DNA of 64,000 nucleotides from Diospyros lotus (taxonomy: Eukaryota > Streptophyta > Magnoliopsida > Ericales > Ebenaceae): contig NC_068341.1 in assembly GCF_014633365.1 (NCBI RefSeq), forward strand, positions 4,836,001-4,900,000, in the 5' to 3' direction. The notes under the pieces were generated by a model. The model searched no databases. It was not told the origin of the DNA and saw only the letters and a list, made by a program, of their open reading frames with translations. Below are positions 13,101 through 26,351 of this stretch, in pieces; positions within the stretch are counted from its first letter, which is position 1; each line of letters opens with the position of its first letter. The position numbers and the translations under genes were made by a program.

Positions 13101-16100
13101 AATTTAGAAAAAAAATAAAAATAAAAACAAAGCTACTTAGGAAATAACAAATCTGGAAATAAGAAATAATTATAGAAAAGCCAAGGGCGATTAGAAGTCT
13201 AGAAATATAATAATCTTCAATAGAGGAATGATATCAATGGTATGATAATTACCTTAAACAAAGTTAAGGGGTATAAAATTATAAGCAACCTCAATCATTG
13301 GCTAGAATTCAATTTCTCAGAATGCAGTAGCAAACCAGGAATGTATTATCTTGTATGAACATTAAAAAGAGACATATATAAAAAATACAAAAGCAATATT
13401 GTCAGGTACCCAGTCCTAGCTTATGGTTTTCTTCGGAGATAGAATTGAAAAAGAGGGAGAAATAGACAGAATAATAGGGGGAGGCAGAGAAATGAGGGAG
13501 AAATAGACAGAAAGTAGGGAGAGAATAGGAGAGAAAGAGAGAAGCTGGAATTATAATAATTCTGATATGATGATCTTGATGCTGCGGGTTCTAGCTTTAT
13601 ATATAAAGCTATCCAGCAGTTTTTACAGAACGGTTACCACTACTCCACTACAAATAACTGCTCCTAGATCACTCCATAACTAAAAATAAAATCAATAACT
13701 AACTCCTTCTGCAAAATAAAATAATCTGCTGAAAAAATAAATTAATCTGGATCGTGACATTCCCTCCCCCTTAAAAGATTTCTTGTCGCCAAGAAATCTC
13801 AGTAACTAGCCACTCTGTCTTCACTCTTCATCCAATCCCTGCAACGTCTTTCTCTTCTTCTACTATCCTGTCATCCACTTCAATTCCTTCATAAAATTCT
13901 TGCATATTAAGAGAAAGGGGCTGACATTCATTAGTATCCATTACTGCCAAGTTAAGCCACTCTAGGCAGAACTTCCGACCATCCTCTAGGGCAACATATC
14001 ATGTTTCCCTTAGCTCCATTCGCTCACAGCTACAGCAACAAGGAGTCCCCTCATATTCATGAAAAAGATTGTACTTCTGGAACCAAAAAGGATGCAGCCT
14101 ATATTCAATTAACCCAGCATCATTTGTTGGTAAAAAATGTTTGCAAACGTCACATTTTGGATGATAGAGCTCCTTGTAGCAAGACTTATGAGAAGGATAA
14201 TTCCCAGACATAGAGAACTCATAATCGCAAATTGGTTGATTGTAGGCATGGCATATTCTGGATGCCAAACTGCACCCATGTGATTCAGGAATCTTCCATA
14301 AGTCTTGCTGTTGGATTGGGACTCAGTGTTACAACCAGCACATATCCTAAACCCTGTTGAATTCAAGCATTCTTGTATAGTTTTGGCAGGCTGTTCGTCT
14401 TCTTTCAATTGGGACTCATTATCTTCTAGAATGTGTTTAGCCTTCTCCTTCAACAGAAAGTCCTCTGGCAAGTTGAATTGCGGAGTTCTATGAATCACTC
14501 CATTTCTTGGCAAGAGTGGAACTGATCTTTCTTTAGAAAGAAAATCAGAAGGAAGGCTTACTTGATACAATTTTGAAAACATCAGCATAAATTTCATCTA
14601 ACCTGCTATGAGTCCACAGAGGTCTCCAATTTTCTGCCTAACACACTGATCGCCTCCAATTGTGTCATTCGGGTACCATCCGCCATAGTTTCAAAATTTG
14701 TAGATGCAGGTTGCAATCCGAGAACTGACTGCTTTGATACCAATTGTCAGGAACCCAATCCTAACTTATGGTTTTCTTCGGAGATAGAATTGAAAGAGAG
14801 GGAGAAATAGAGAGAAATGAGGGAGAAACAGATAGAATAATAGGGCGAAGCAGAGAAATGAGGGAGAAACAAACAAAAAGTAGGGAGAGAATTGGAGAGA
14901 AATTGGAATTCTAATAATTCTGATCCGATAATCTCCACACTGCGGGTTATAACTTTATATATAAAGCTATCCAGCAGTTTTTACAGAGCGGTTACCACTA
15001 CTCCACTCAAAAAACTACTCCTACCACTACTCCACTACAAATAACTGCTCCTAAATCACTAAATAACCGGAAATAAAATTAATAACTAACTCCTGCAAAA
15101 TAAAATAATCAGCTGATCTGGGTCGTGACAAAAATCAACACGAAAATTGCATGGTTTCATAAGCTTGTGAACCTAGCATGTGACTTCACTCCTAGGAATT
15201 TGTTAACGCCAAAAACAGAATAAAAATTAAAAATAATATATAATATATCCAGCTTGCCCATCTAATGGAGTTCGAATTTGTTAAATGATGCAATGCAGAG
15301 TGGAAGCAGACTGTTGCAAGGGGTTATTCCTTATCATCCATGTCATGAGGACTTGAAGAGAGAAAAAACTCACATGTTTGACTAAAGACAAGGATCATAT
15401 TGACTTTATATATATTTTTTAATCGCTTTACAATGATACAACCTAAACAATTACTGAAGTTTTTTTTTTTTTTCAACTTTTCCATGATTTTTATAAGAAG
15501 AGTCCATAATTTCAATTCAAGAGGATATGATTATTAAAGTTGGTTGGATAACTGTCACAAGAAGTTTTTTTGTTAACAAAATCCTATATTCTTTTAGGTG
15601 GTGAATAGTAAAACTAATAGTAATTAGCTCTGAGATTTTATCAATTTCAAGAATCTCACACAAGATATCACAATTGGAGAAACAACAAAAAGAAAAAATG
15701 CAGCCTATACAAATCAATATTATTGTGAATTAGAGCAACAAGCTCAAACTTGAAGGTTGCAGTTAGCATCCACACAAAAAACTAATAGCTCAGAAGTGAA
15801 TCACTAAGTAGGTTCAGAGAGAAAGAAATGTCCTTAATCACAGCACCAACTATTAAGCAACAAAGAAAACAAACAGTTGGAAAGAAAGTGAAATCATCAA
15901 TTCATCATGCATGTATTGGCTGAAACAAAGAAGATGTTAATACGTTAAAGAAGTTGAGGTACATTAAGAGCTGACACTCCAGCCAAAAGTTGAATCTTAC
16001 CTCTACATCCTTCCGCTGGTACCATTTTCCTTTCAGTGTGAATTCTTGATCTAATAGGTCATGTTTCGGGTCATACTCAGCTCTGCAGCCCAACACATAG

Positions 16101-18453
16101 ACTATTCAATTTCTAGATTAACTTCTGCAGCAGGTAGAAACACTAGGTGTATATGGGTGAATTATTACTAAGGTCACATGGTTACCTGTAACCTAAAATA
16201 AAATTGAAAGCGTTACAAACAATTTATTTAACATGAGAGCCAAGAACTTATATAGGGTAAATCACACCAAAGGACACAAAACTTTGGCGTCTTTTTCAAT
16301 TTGGTCACTAAACTTCAATTCCTTGCAAAGTGATAACAAAATTTTAAAATGTTTTGCAATGTGGTCACTAAAGTGATTTTTTGATGGTTCCTAGCCAAAA
16401 TTGTTGATGTGGTGATGATGTGGTGCTGACGTGGCGATGATATGGCCATTGCCACATCAGCAATTTTGGTGAGAAATTGTCGAAAAATCACTTTAGTGAC
16501 CATATTGCAAAACATTTTAAAGTTTTGTGATCACTTTGCAAAGAATTGAAGTTTAGTGATCAAATTGCAAAAGACACCAAAGTTTTGTGACCTTTGATGT
16601 GATGTACCCAACTTATATATATATATAAATGTACACTGAAAAAGGATGTCCTACTCGCTAGTTTAAACTAAAGTTTTTATGTATTTTACCTAAAGAAACA
16701 AAGATTTGAAGAACTAAATTTTTGCTTAAGATTGAGAGAATAAATATAAGCGCAACTTAAGATACAGTTTTAACTTTTAAGAAACAACAGAAAATTAAAA
16801 TTAAGGATGTCTTGACACTTATAGAACTAATTAACAGTATTTTGAGCCAGTAAGTTCTGTGAACTTCAACAGAATTTAATAAAATAGGTTTAAGCAATTC
16901 AGGTCTGTACGGTTTAACTGCAATACTAGTGCAAGAATATAAAAATGGTAAATGATGCAGGAAAAGGCCATCAACAAAAAAGAAGATATAGGTCATACAA
17001 ATGCAACTGCCATCATAGTGTATTTTGTGTGGATTACTTTTAGAAACTTAGCCAGTCAATATTCTATCAAGCACTAAAAGATAAAGCATAGGCCGAAATG
17101 ATAATTACATATGCCTGCATATATAATTCTACAAACCACCAATTTTCCATGTCAATCCAATCAAAACCAATGGAGCTCAAGTTTCAATTTGTAAATACAA
17201 AATATTAAAGGAAAAACAAAAAATATAAAATGAGAAGTTCAAAGAAACAAGATATAAAATGCTACGTTGACAACTAAACAGTAATAAGACCTATATCCTA
17301 ATCTCCCGTAGATTAGTTTACAAGAGACCGTAAAACAAAAACAACAATCCAAGTGGAACAATTTGACAAGGGAAAGGACTTCATTTCCGGCTAAATCAAA
17401 TAAGCAGCACTAGTAATTCCAACAGCACATATTCAACAAAAGGAGAAAACTACAGAGATCACTGAATCAGGAATTGAATATAAAACACATTGAACAAATA
17501 AGACAAACTAGGTATGCTTCAGTTCCAATAAACCAACAAGAAAACTATATATAACCAGAAAAATTGGAACAAAATGTGAAAACCTACAACAAAATTAATT
17601 TAAACAACAGCAACAACGTAACATGCCTTAATCTCACTAGGTAGGGTTGGGCCAATCATCTCAAGTAATTATAAAACAACATATCAAGCTAGAATTTAAC
17701 TTCATAAGTCAAAAATAGCAGAATTGCTGGCAAAAGATACTTCATTTTCCAACTAACCAGAATGTCAGCGGTTGGTGATTTGAAACCCCCAAATATTCAA
17801 CCAAGAAGCAGAATTAGCTAGGTTGCTAGAAGGGAATCATACTGAATCTAGAAAACATCGAACAAAAAACATAAACCGTTTACAGCTGACCTTCCGGGAG
17901 GGTGGGGGAGGAGAGAGAATGCCACCCAAAAAAATAAACAAACCCCAAAAATCAAAACAAGCAATGAAACCCATAATAGAACTTAACTTCATACGTCAAA
18001 AATTTTTGGCAGAATTTGACAGCGAAATAACATCTTTTCCAACTAATGAAACATTCAGAGCCAGTAATTTGAACCCACCCAGGTAAGCAAAATGACAAAA
18101 CATCTGAGATTCCCAAAAGGGTATTGAATCTAAAACACATCGAACAAATAATATAAACCATGCCTGCTTCTTTCAACCCAACCAAGAAAAAAACAGAAAA
18201 GAAAAGAAGCCAAGAAGAACAAATGAGAATGCCCAAGAATCAAACAACCATCAAACGCCACAGAACTGAATTTTAGTGGAAATTTTTCAATAAAAGGTTA
18301 AACTTTAGGAATGCCCATTTGCACGTGGACGGAGCATAGGCAACAATTCATGTTTCACACAGAAAGACTAACGGAGAAACTGAGAGAGAGCGTAGAAAGC
18401 GGCGATTATTGCAACCTGGGGGGCCGAATGATGAAGTTGATGAGCTGCTCCAT
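1066..18453 (-). CDS. alpha/beta hydrolase (serine aminopeptidase S33-like), 14 exons, last exon frameshifted
   Basis: Predicted serine hydrolase of the plant family similar to Arabidopsis At4g14290; no substrate can be named from sequence. I assembled 14 exons by GT..AG borders and conserved protein: 18416-18453, 16001-16082, 12990-13093, 9799-9925, 8828-8922, 6174-6297, 5865-5945, 4617-4715, 3537-3695, 3376-3436, 3223-3293, 2795-2851, 1653-1832, and a last exon from 1534. The start is MEQLINFIIRPP, the conserved family N-terminus. Visible motifs are HGNSG (oxyanion region, about residue 72), GRSMG (nucleophile Ser about 143), GHAVDDDF (acid Asp about 233-235) and GDHNSPRP (His about 262). 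An acidic, Ser-rich tail follows the hydrolase domain. The exons stay in phase through exon 13. Exon 14 reads MFMEAVKESLKNL and then loses frame, giving a TGA at 1427-1429 (about 461 aa). A frame shifted by one base stays open to 1066 and ends GLRRRLDLNFFRNSR, the expected family-like tail. Introns 1, 2, 3 and 5 are long and TE-bearing. Confidence 0.88.
6644..6777. mobile_element. short foldback/MITE-like inverted repeat in hydrolase intron 5
   Basis: The two ends are near-perfect inverted repeats of about 35 bp, starting ctacttgtacactcaact on the left and ctacttggacactcaact read inward from the right. The centre is also self-complementary: gatgtattgtac pairs with gtacaatacatt. The whole segment would fold into one hairpin of about 134 nt. 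I could not define a target-site duplication, so the superfamily is open. Confidence 0.6.
6983..7206. repeat. pair of about 45-bp direct repeats with intervening C/A and ATA microsatellites
   Basis: The motif gctacctttctaataat followed by agcttcactt occurs at about 7001 and again at about 7179, with similar bases upstream. Between the copies lie a C12 run, an A15 run, an (AAT)n tract and a pyrimidine-rich stretch. This is a local duplication inside hydrolase intron 5. Confidence 0.55.
8169..8215. repeat. compound microsatellite (GT)n-T13-A-G23
   Basis: A GT repeat passes into about 13 T, one A and then about 23 G. It sits in hydrolase intron 5. A G tract of this length could form G-quadruplex-like structures and is also prone to sequencing-length error. 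Confidence 0.9.
11968..12424 (+). repeat. about 65-bp direct repeats enclosing a SINE-like segment
   Basis: A segment ending gggagcgcaaaattgat occurs at about 11968-12032 and again at about 12359-12424, about 391 bp apart. The copies share aagggcaatattgctacat-like bases with several substitutions. The enclosed DNA includes a candidate tRNA-derived SINE. The repeats are in hydrolase intron 3, and no coding potential is visible. Confidence 0.55.
12170..12290 (+). mobile_element. candidate tRNA-derived SINE fragment
   Basis: The sequence tggtatagttgt resembles an RNA polymerase III box A. About 40 bases on, ggtcatgagttcaaatcttgg resembles box B, in the arrangement common in plant tRNA-derived SINEs. 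An A-rich segment follows. The ends and target duplication were not resolved, so this call is tentative. Confidence 0.4.
13400..13759 (-). repeat. 3' LTR of the DA1-carrying element
   Basis: This is the partner of the repeat at 14745-15130. It follows the polypurine tract on the minus strand and ends next to intron sequence at 13399. Confidence 0.85.
13880..14450 (-). pseudogene. captured DA1/DAR-like LIM-domain gene fragment (intronless, broken)
   Basis: Read on the minus strand, this segment gives a UIM-like stretch (KEDEQPAKTIQECLN), then a LIM domain (RICAGCNTE, GRFLNHMGAVWHPE). Next come CHAYNQPICDYEFSMSGNYP, ELYHPKCDVCKHF, LIEYRLHPFWFQKYN, CCCSCERMELRET, then YVALEDGRKFCLEWL and TNECQPLSLNMQEFYEG. 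DA1-family proteins of plants have this order; they are ubiquitin-activated peptidases that limit organ growth. The fragment stops before the DA1 peptidase domain (HExxH part), which is absent. It has a small deletion with frame change after HPE (about 14265), a TGA between RET and YVAL (about 13998), and mutated zinc ligands. No introns interrupt it, as expected for capture from a spliced transcript. Its downstream junction to element sequence is near 13885; the upstream one is uncertain. Confidence 0.85.
14745..15130 (-). repeat. 5' LTR of the DA1-carrying element
   Basis: This 386-bp LTR is about 26 bp longer than its partner at 13400-13759 and visibly diverged from it, suggesting an old insertion. 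A tatatataaagctat TATA-like stretch and purine-rich gagagagaa tracts are shared by both copies. Confidence 0.85.
16254..16609. mobile_element. Mutator-type foldback element with 9-bp target duplication
   Basis: This 356-bp segment in hydrolase intron 1 is almost entirely an inverted repeat. The left arm runs gggtaaatcacaccaaagg, then ggtcactaaacttcaatt. The right arm is its complement, ending at gatgtaccc. A perfect 9-bp direct duplication, aacttatat, flanks it (16245-16253 and 16610-16618). The 9-bp duplication and long terminal inverted repeats are typical of the MULE superfamily. There is no transposase, so it is non-autonomous. Confidence 0.85.
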
Positions 18454-20849
18454 AGATCTTCTTCTTCTCTCAATGTTTCTAGGTTGTTCTAGTTGTTGCC
18501 AAACTATGCGTGCGCATGTATGAGTGTGATTGAAATCACCGAGGGCCAAAGGCAGGGGAAAGAAGGCAGTGGGTGGATGGATAAAGAAGGAATTTTTGCA
18601 AGCAGTGAAGATGAAGAAGAAGGAGAGAAGAGAAGGATCGGACTTTGTTTTTGGTGGTGTTGGCGTTGGCCTTGGAGTTGGTGTTTTTCCCCATTTTTGG
18701 TTTCTTTCCTAGTAACCAAACAAATACACATTACAAAATGAGATTTTTTTCCAAACCAATTGCTCCCACCCAATTCATTGCACTCTGTCACACGTGCCGG
18801 CTGCCAGGTGGATGTCTCTGCTCACACGTGCCTCTCTTGTTACCCAGAAAGTTAAAACTTTCGATTCAATTACATCTGCCAATCTCTTCTTTTATGAAAA
18901 TGCTTGCGATCCAAACTTTAGCCCAAAATATTCCTTTGTTTAATAAATATATAAACAAAAATAATGACAGTTTACCTCTTCCCCCCGCCCACCCTCATTT
19001 ATTAATTTCAAGTTCCCGTCGGCTGTCACTCACCTTTCAATGGAACCACGGAGTGTTGCCAAAACACCACTTTGAGCATGTGATTATCTTTATTTGTTTT
19101 GTTTGTCAAGTAGGAAAGGAAAGTTCCCAAATTTGCTTCCACAATGGCAGAGCCACATACAAAGTTGTTTCTATTTTCCCTTATCTTTTCTTTTCTTTTT
19201 TCTAAATCAAAAGGCCATTTTGGAACCATAATTTGTAAAGGGCAAAAAACAAGAAAAGATTATTCATCTTTTCAAAAAAATAAAAGAATCATGATAATAA
19301 TATATTCTCAATTATTCATCTTTCACATCTAGCTTTGAATCTAAATATTTTCATTAGAATCATAATTTTTTATTTTTTATCAATTATTTTACCCCCTTTT
19401 TAGTACTTAAGGCTATAAAAAATATTGTATACAAGACTAGTGTATATTTTAAATTCTTATTTGTCAATGATACAAGTAAAGGTAAATTAAAATTTTGTTT
19501 CTTTCGCTAGATCCACTCAGCATAAGAGTTATTTTTTTATAATTAATGTAGGGTTGTTAACTATAAGAATGACTAAAACCACAAAATTATATTGTTTTGA
19601 TTTATTTACTTTGATTGATATTTTAAATTTGTAGCTCAGTTTTTTTATATAAAAACTTGGTTAATTTGATTCAATTAGCAAATTATTCTATAAATGACCA
19701 AATTAACTAATTGCTCATCAACATAATTAATTATCCAGAAAATAAACTCAATGCTAACCCAAAAGAATTTCATCCCAATTTGACGTGGGATTAGTTATTA
19801 GAGAGAATTAGTCAAACAAAACAAATAGTTGAGAGACAGAGGAACCACAAAATAAGAGAGTACATATTTTTTAAAATGGTTTAGCTGATGTTGGCTTAGA
19901 TTTCATTTCAACTACCACTGACTTAATCATCAAAGGAAAGCCTTTTCAATATTTAATTAACAATTTGGTGCTTGAAAGAATCCTATGCAAATGATGAATT
20001 TGGTGGTTAATTGCCTGCATGATAATGAATACTTTATTATTGCTATTTTTCTAACTATGCAGCAAAGGAAAGAAAAAAGGAAAAAAACTATGAATGAAAA
20101 ATGGAGTTATTATTTACTTAAATTTAGTATTTCGTCGTGTAATTTTTCAAATTAGGAAATAAACAATTAAGTAACTTTTAAAGGAGTTTTTTTTTTTTTT
20201 AAATATTTTGAATGATCAATATGCTAACTCGAATGAAATTAACAGGTAAGGTTTTATTTCTCTAATGACCTGTTAATTAAATTTCTCACTCAACTCTTAA
20301 AGCAAAAGAATTCAAGCAACATCAATCAGTGTAATGGCAAGGTAGCATGAAAGCAAAGCATATTTGCATCAATACAGCAGACACCACACAGGCTCTATAC
20401 CGGGGGCTTTAAGAATAGTTTGATGAGTCTTGTCTACCAATAATTTGTAGGGTTTAAGAAAGTGAATAATCTCAGCCAATGGATCCCAAATCAAAGGCCA
20501 GAAGAAAATGTTCTCAACCTGTGCACCTCTTCCCACTGTGCGTTATCCAACCAAATGGACCCACAAAAGAGGAAAGAAGAAGTCACTGTCTCCAACAACA
20601 AATTCCCAAATTCCCACTTGACAGAAAAAAAAGAGGGAAAATTCCCAAATTCCCAATGCATTTGAAACATCCTTCACCTTCCCTATACAGCCAGCTCTGT
20701 CCGTATTGGTTTGAAATACAAAAATATTCATATAAAATTGTCATATTTGGCTCGTTTTCTGTTTCTGATTTTTTTAAGCAATTGTCAAACTGAAGAATCA
20801 AGATCCAATGTTTGTTCATTTTAAAATTTGGTTGCTTGGGTGTCGAGGA
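18454..20849. other. divergent upstream region between hydrolase and GS2 genes
   Basis: This spacer separates the hydrolase start (minus) from the noncoding first exon of the glutamine synthetase gene (plus), so it should hold both promoters. The first few hundred bases past 18454 are probably the hydrolase 5'UTR. The rest is AT-rich. I see no conserved exon, RNA gene or clear terminal repeats. Open frames here lack family motifs. Confidence 0.5.
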
Positions 20850-20861
20850 GATTGGCAGAAG

Positions 20862-22120
20862 AGAGAGAGAGAGAGAGCTTTATCTTAATCTGAAAAAAGA
20901 GTCATCACTTCTCTTGGTGACCTTGTAGCGGCCAAAAACCATTTTCCTCCACTCATAGCACACCCCTATCTGCTCAGGAAAAGCCAACAAATCTATCCTT
21001 TCATACTTAAAAGACTTAAAACCACTATAGCCGCTTGCTCTCTCTCTCTCTCCCCCTAATTTCAGCCTCCCAGGTTCATTTCCCCGCGGCTTTCAGGTAG
21101 CCCTTTTTTCTCAATATCCACTCGTAATGTGTTCAAATCCCAAATGGGTAAAGAAACTGTTGCTTGAGTGTTATATCTGACTAGTAGAGAATCTACGCAT
21201 ATCATGTATTATTTCTTACACAGTTTTCTTATTGTTCGTTTGTATATGTGTTAAATTCCTCATCTTCAAACTGTTCTTTCAGATAGGACTCCAAAATGGG
21301 TTCAGCGCCTTTTGGTCGATTAGCCACTCCTTTTCCTTTTTCCCGCTTGTTGCATCATGGCATTGTACTTTATTTACATAGTATGAAGTTAAATGCGAGG
21401 AGGATAACGTATTTACGAGGCTAATGGCCCAATTAGTTGGAGACTTGCTCTCCTTTTTTCTCCTGTTTAGGATGTGTTTGCCGTTTTTCTTTAATTCCCA
21501 AATGTTGTAGATCTTTAAAGCAAATAATTGGGCTAATTAATTAACTGGATGGATAAGGTCCAAGTAGCAAGAAAACTGTTTTGTTCAGTAATTAAAACAG
21601 TTTGATCCAAGCTAATGCCCCACAAGAACAAAGGGAGAGTAGACAAATCCTATGGTTTACTATGCTGATAAGCATATAAAACCAGGATATACGGTGAAGA
21701 TTTCGATGTTCGTTTCTTTCTTCAAGCATATAAATTAATGGAATTCTATGTGTGTCCTTCTCAAGCAACACAATGTTTCCCTGAAGAGTGCAAATACTTG
21801 CCTCGGAGTTTTGTGCTTAGCACTGGACCTAACCTAACTAGTGCACCATAAATTGGGTCAAGGAGGCATTCTAAGCTCTCTTTGTTCTTTAAGATTCTGC
21901 ATTTACTTTACCACAATTTATACTGGGTAGGCCTCAAGATCCAGTGCAGGTATTTGGACTTAAACTCTTTTTCAATTTCAGATACAGTAATGGTGTAATA
22001 CATACAAATCAAACATCAGACATAGTAGTCATTTGTTCAGTTATTCTGGTATCAGATAGATGATCTTACGTTGTTCTGATCATTCCTGCTACTTCTGTTT
22101 TCAGGCAGGGAGAGGTTAAA
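20862..22120 (+). promoter_or_regulatory. GS2 5'UTR exon, leader intron and GA/CT tracts
   Basis: A GA dinucleotide run at about 20862-20878 and a CT run at about 21039-21053 sit just upstream of a good donor, tttcag|gtagcc (intron from 21097). The matching acceptor is tgttttcag|gcaggg at 22104/22105, 16 bases before the GS2 start codon. This implies a leader intron of about 1 kb. The transcription start is not resolved. Leader introns often raise expression, but that is inference here. Confidence 0.6.
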
Positions 22121-25143
<3,023 letters not shown>

Positions 25144-25260
25144 TGTCAGGTGGAATTAACAGAGCCAACTGGGAAGAAAACCAGTTGGAATTATTGTCCC
25201 GTTATGCACGGAAGAAGATTATTCTCTAGTTTTTATGTCGTTTAGAGAAGATCCCCTGTA

Positions 25261-25266
25261 AATAAA
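25261..25266 (+). promoter_or_regulatory. likely GS2 polyadenylation signal
   Basis: AATAAA lies 118 bases after the GS2 stop, in a T-rich 3'UTR, so the position suits a near-upstream element. No cleavage site can be seen from genomic DNA alone. Confidence 0.5.
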
Positions 25267-26351
25267 GGTCCCAGCGTGAGCTCAAATTCGAAGAAGTGGT
25301 TTCTTAGATGCAAGAGGCTTCTGGGACCGGACTGTGTTCACTACTGTTTGTGTCAATTGAAGGATATTGAACTTCCACTTTGGCATTTTCTTAATTGGTA
25401 TTCGAGATTAAATTGCCAGCCACTGTTCGGTTTTGTTTTGTTTTATATTTTCCACACATCACCACAAAGTTGAGCACGCTTAATTATATATTAACACCAT
25501 AATTGAATCTGTATTGTCAATGCATGTTGAATGTCCGAGAGATAATGTTCCAGTATGTACAATTGGTAAGATTGAGTATATTTTCTCTCTTTCATCTCTC
25601 CAACAGCCATGTCTCTTGGAGAAGTATGCAAAATCCAAAAAATTAACTCCCTAGCAAAATCATACTAATAAAAAAGGGCAGTTTCAATACGTGAGGTTCA
25701 CCGCTTTTTGTCCACCTCGCATAATCTGGAGGACAAAATAACATTGTCTCATTGCTTTATGAGAGTCTAGGAGAGCTATTTTTTCTATGCATATTTACCC
25801 TTGTTTTTGGGAAAAGGGCAGATATGCTATCACAACTTCAACCCATGATGTGATTGGCACGGGCAGGGGCGGATTTAGGGGGGGGCAGGCACGGGCTGCA
25901 GCCCCCCCCAAGATTCAGCCCTCCCCCAGATTTGCAAGGGAGGAGGGCTGAAATGGGTTATGGATCTGGGGGCCAGCCCTCCCCCAGATCTACTCCTAAA
26001 TCCGCCCCTGGGCACGGCCACTACGCTATTAAGTATTGATTTGTCCACAATTTAGAAACAATAGCTTAAAAAGAAACAATTTAGAATTAGTTTTCCAACT
26101 TGGAAGGCTGAAAGGGATTCTTGCTCTCCAAAGAGGCAAGCCCAACAACAAGAGCAAGTAATTCTAAACATTTCTTTGAGTATAAAGATACCCCAGTTTT
26201 AAACTGAAAAGTAAGAGAACAACCTCAGCAAATCAAGTCTTCTGGGTAAAGGATGGAACTCTTCCCAACGTATTTATATGCTTTGAGATCATTCAAGTGT
26301 TGCTGAGAATCAGGCCCTTCTTTCATCCTTAGTCCCCAATCTTCTAAGGCC
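25267..26351. other. GS2 to AWPM-19 spacer
   Basis: AT-rich spacer containing a GC-rich 147-bp hAT-type MITE (listed separately), the rest of the GS2 3'UTR and the AWPM-19 gene promoter. No additional gene is recognisable. Confidence 0.55.
25864..26010. mobile_element. hAT-type MITE with near-perfect 8-bp target duplication
   Basis: The terminal inverted repeats are caggggcggatttagg and cctaaatccgcccctg, a perfect 16-bp match. The interior is also strongly self-complementary and C/G-rich (cagccctcccccagat repeats in both senses). The flanks are ggcacggg (25856-25863) and ggcacggc (26011-26018), seven of eight bases alike. CA..TG ends and an 8-bp duplication point to the hAT superfamily. Confidence 0.82.

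Larger units (their letters stand above)
13400..15130 (-). mobile_element. non-autonomous LTR retrotransposon carrying a DA1-like gene fragment
   Basis: The element runs on the minus strand inside hydrolase intron 2. It has direct repeats at 14745-15130 (5' LTR) and 13400-13759 (3' LTR), both bounded by TG..CA; the LTRs begin TGTCACGA and end in TGACA. Just inside the 5' LTR is TTGGTATCAAAGC, a tRNA-Met-type primer-binding site. Just outside the 3' LTR is a polypurine tract, AAGGGGGAGGGAA. After the primer site lies a short gag-like start, MADGTRMTQLEAISVLGRKL, which ends quickly. The flanks aatat (13395-13399) and aaaat (15131-15135) may be a decayed target duplication. The internal region is only 985 bp and has no protease, reverse transcriptase or integrase. 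Most of it is the DA1-like insert listed separately. Such elements depend on enzymes supplied by other copies. Confidence 0.88.

Noticed and set aside
18645..19205. 186-codon plus-strand open frame upstream of the hydrolase
   Set aside because: The composition is low-complexity and without domain or homologue signature, and it overlaps the probable hydrolase leader/promoter. Not enough to call a gene.
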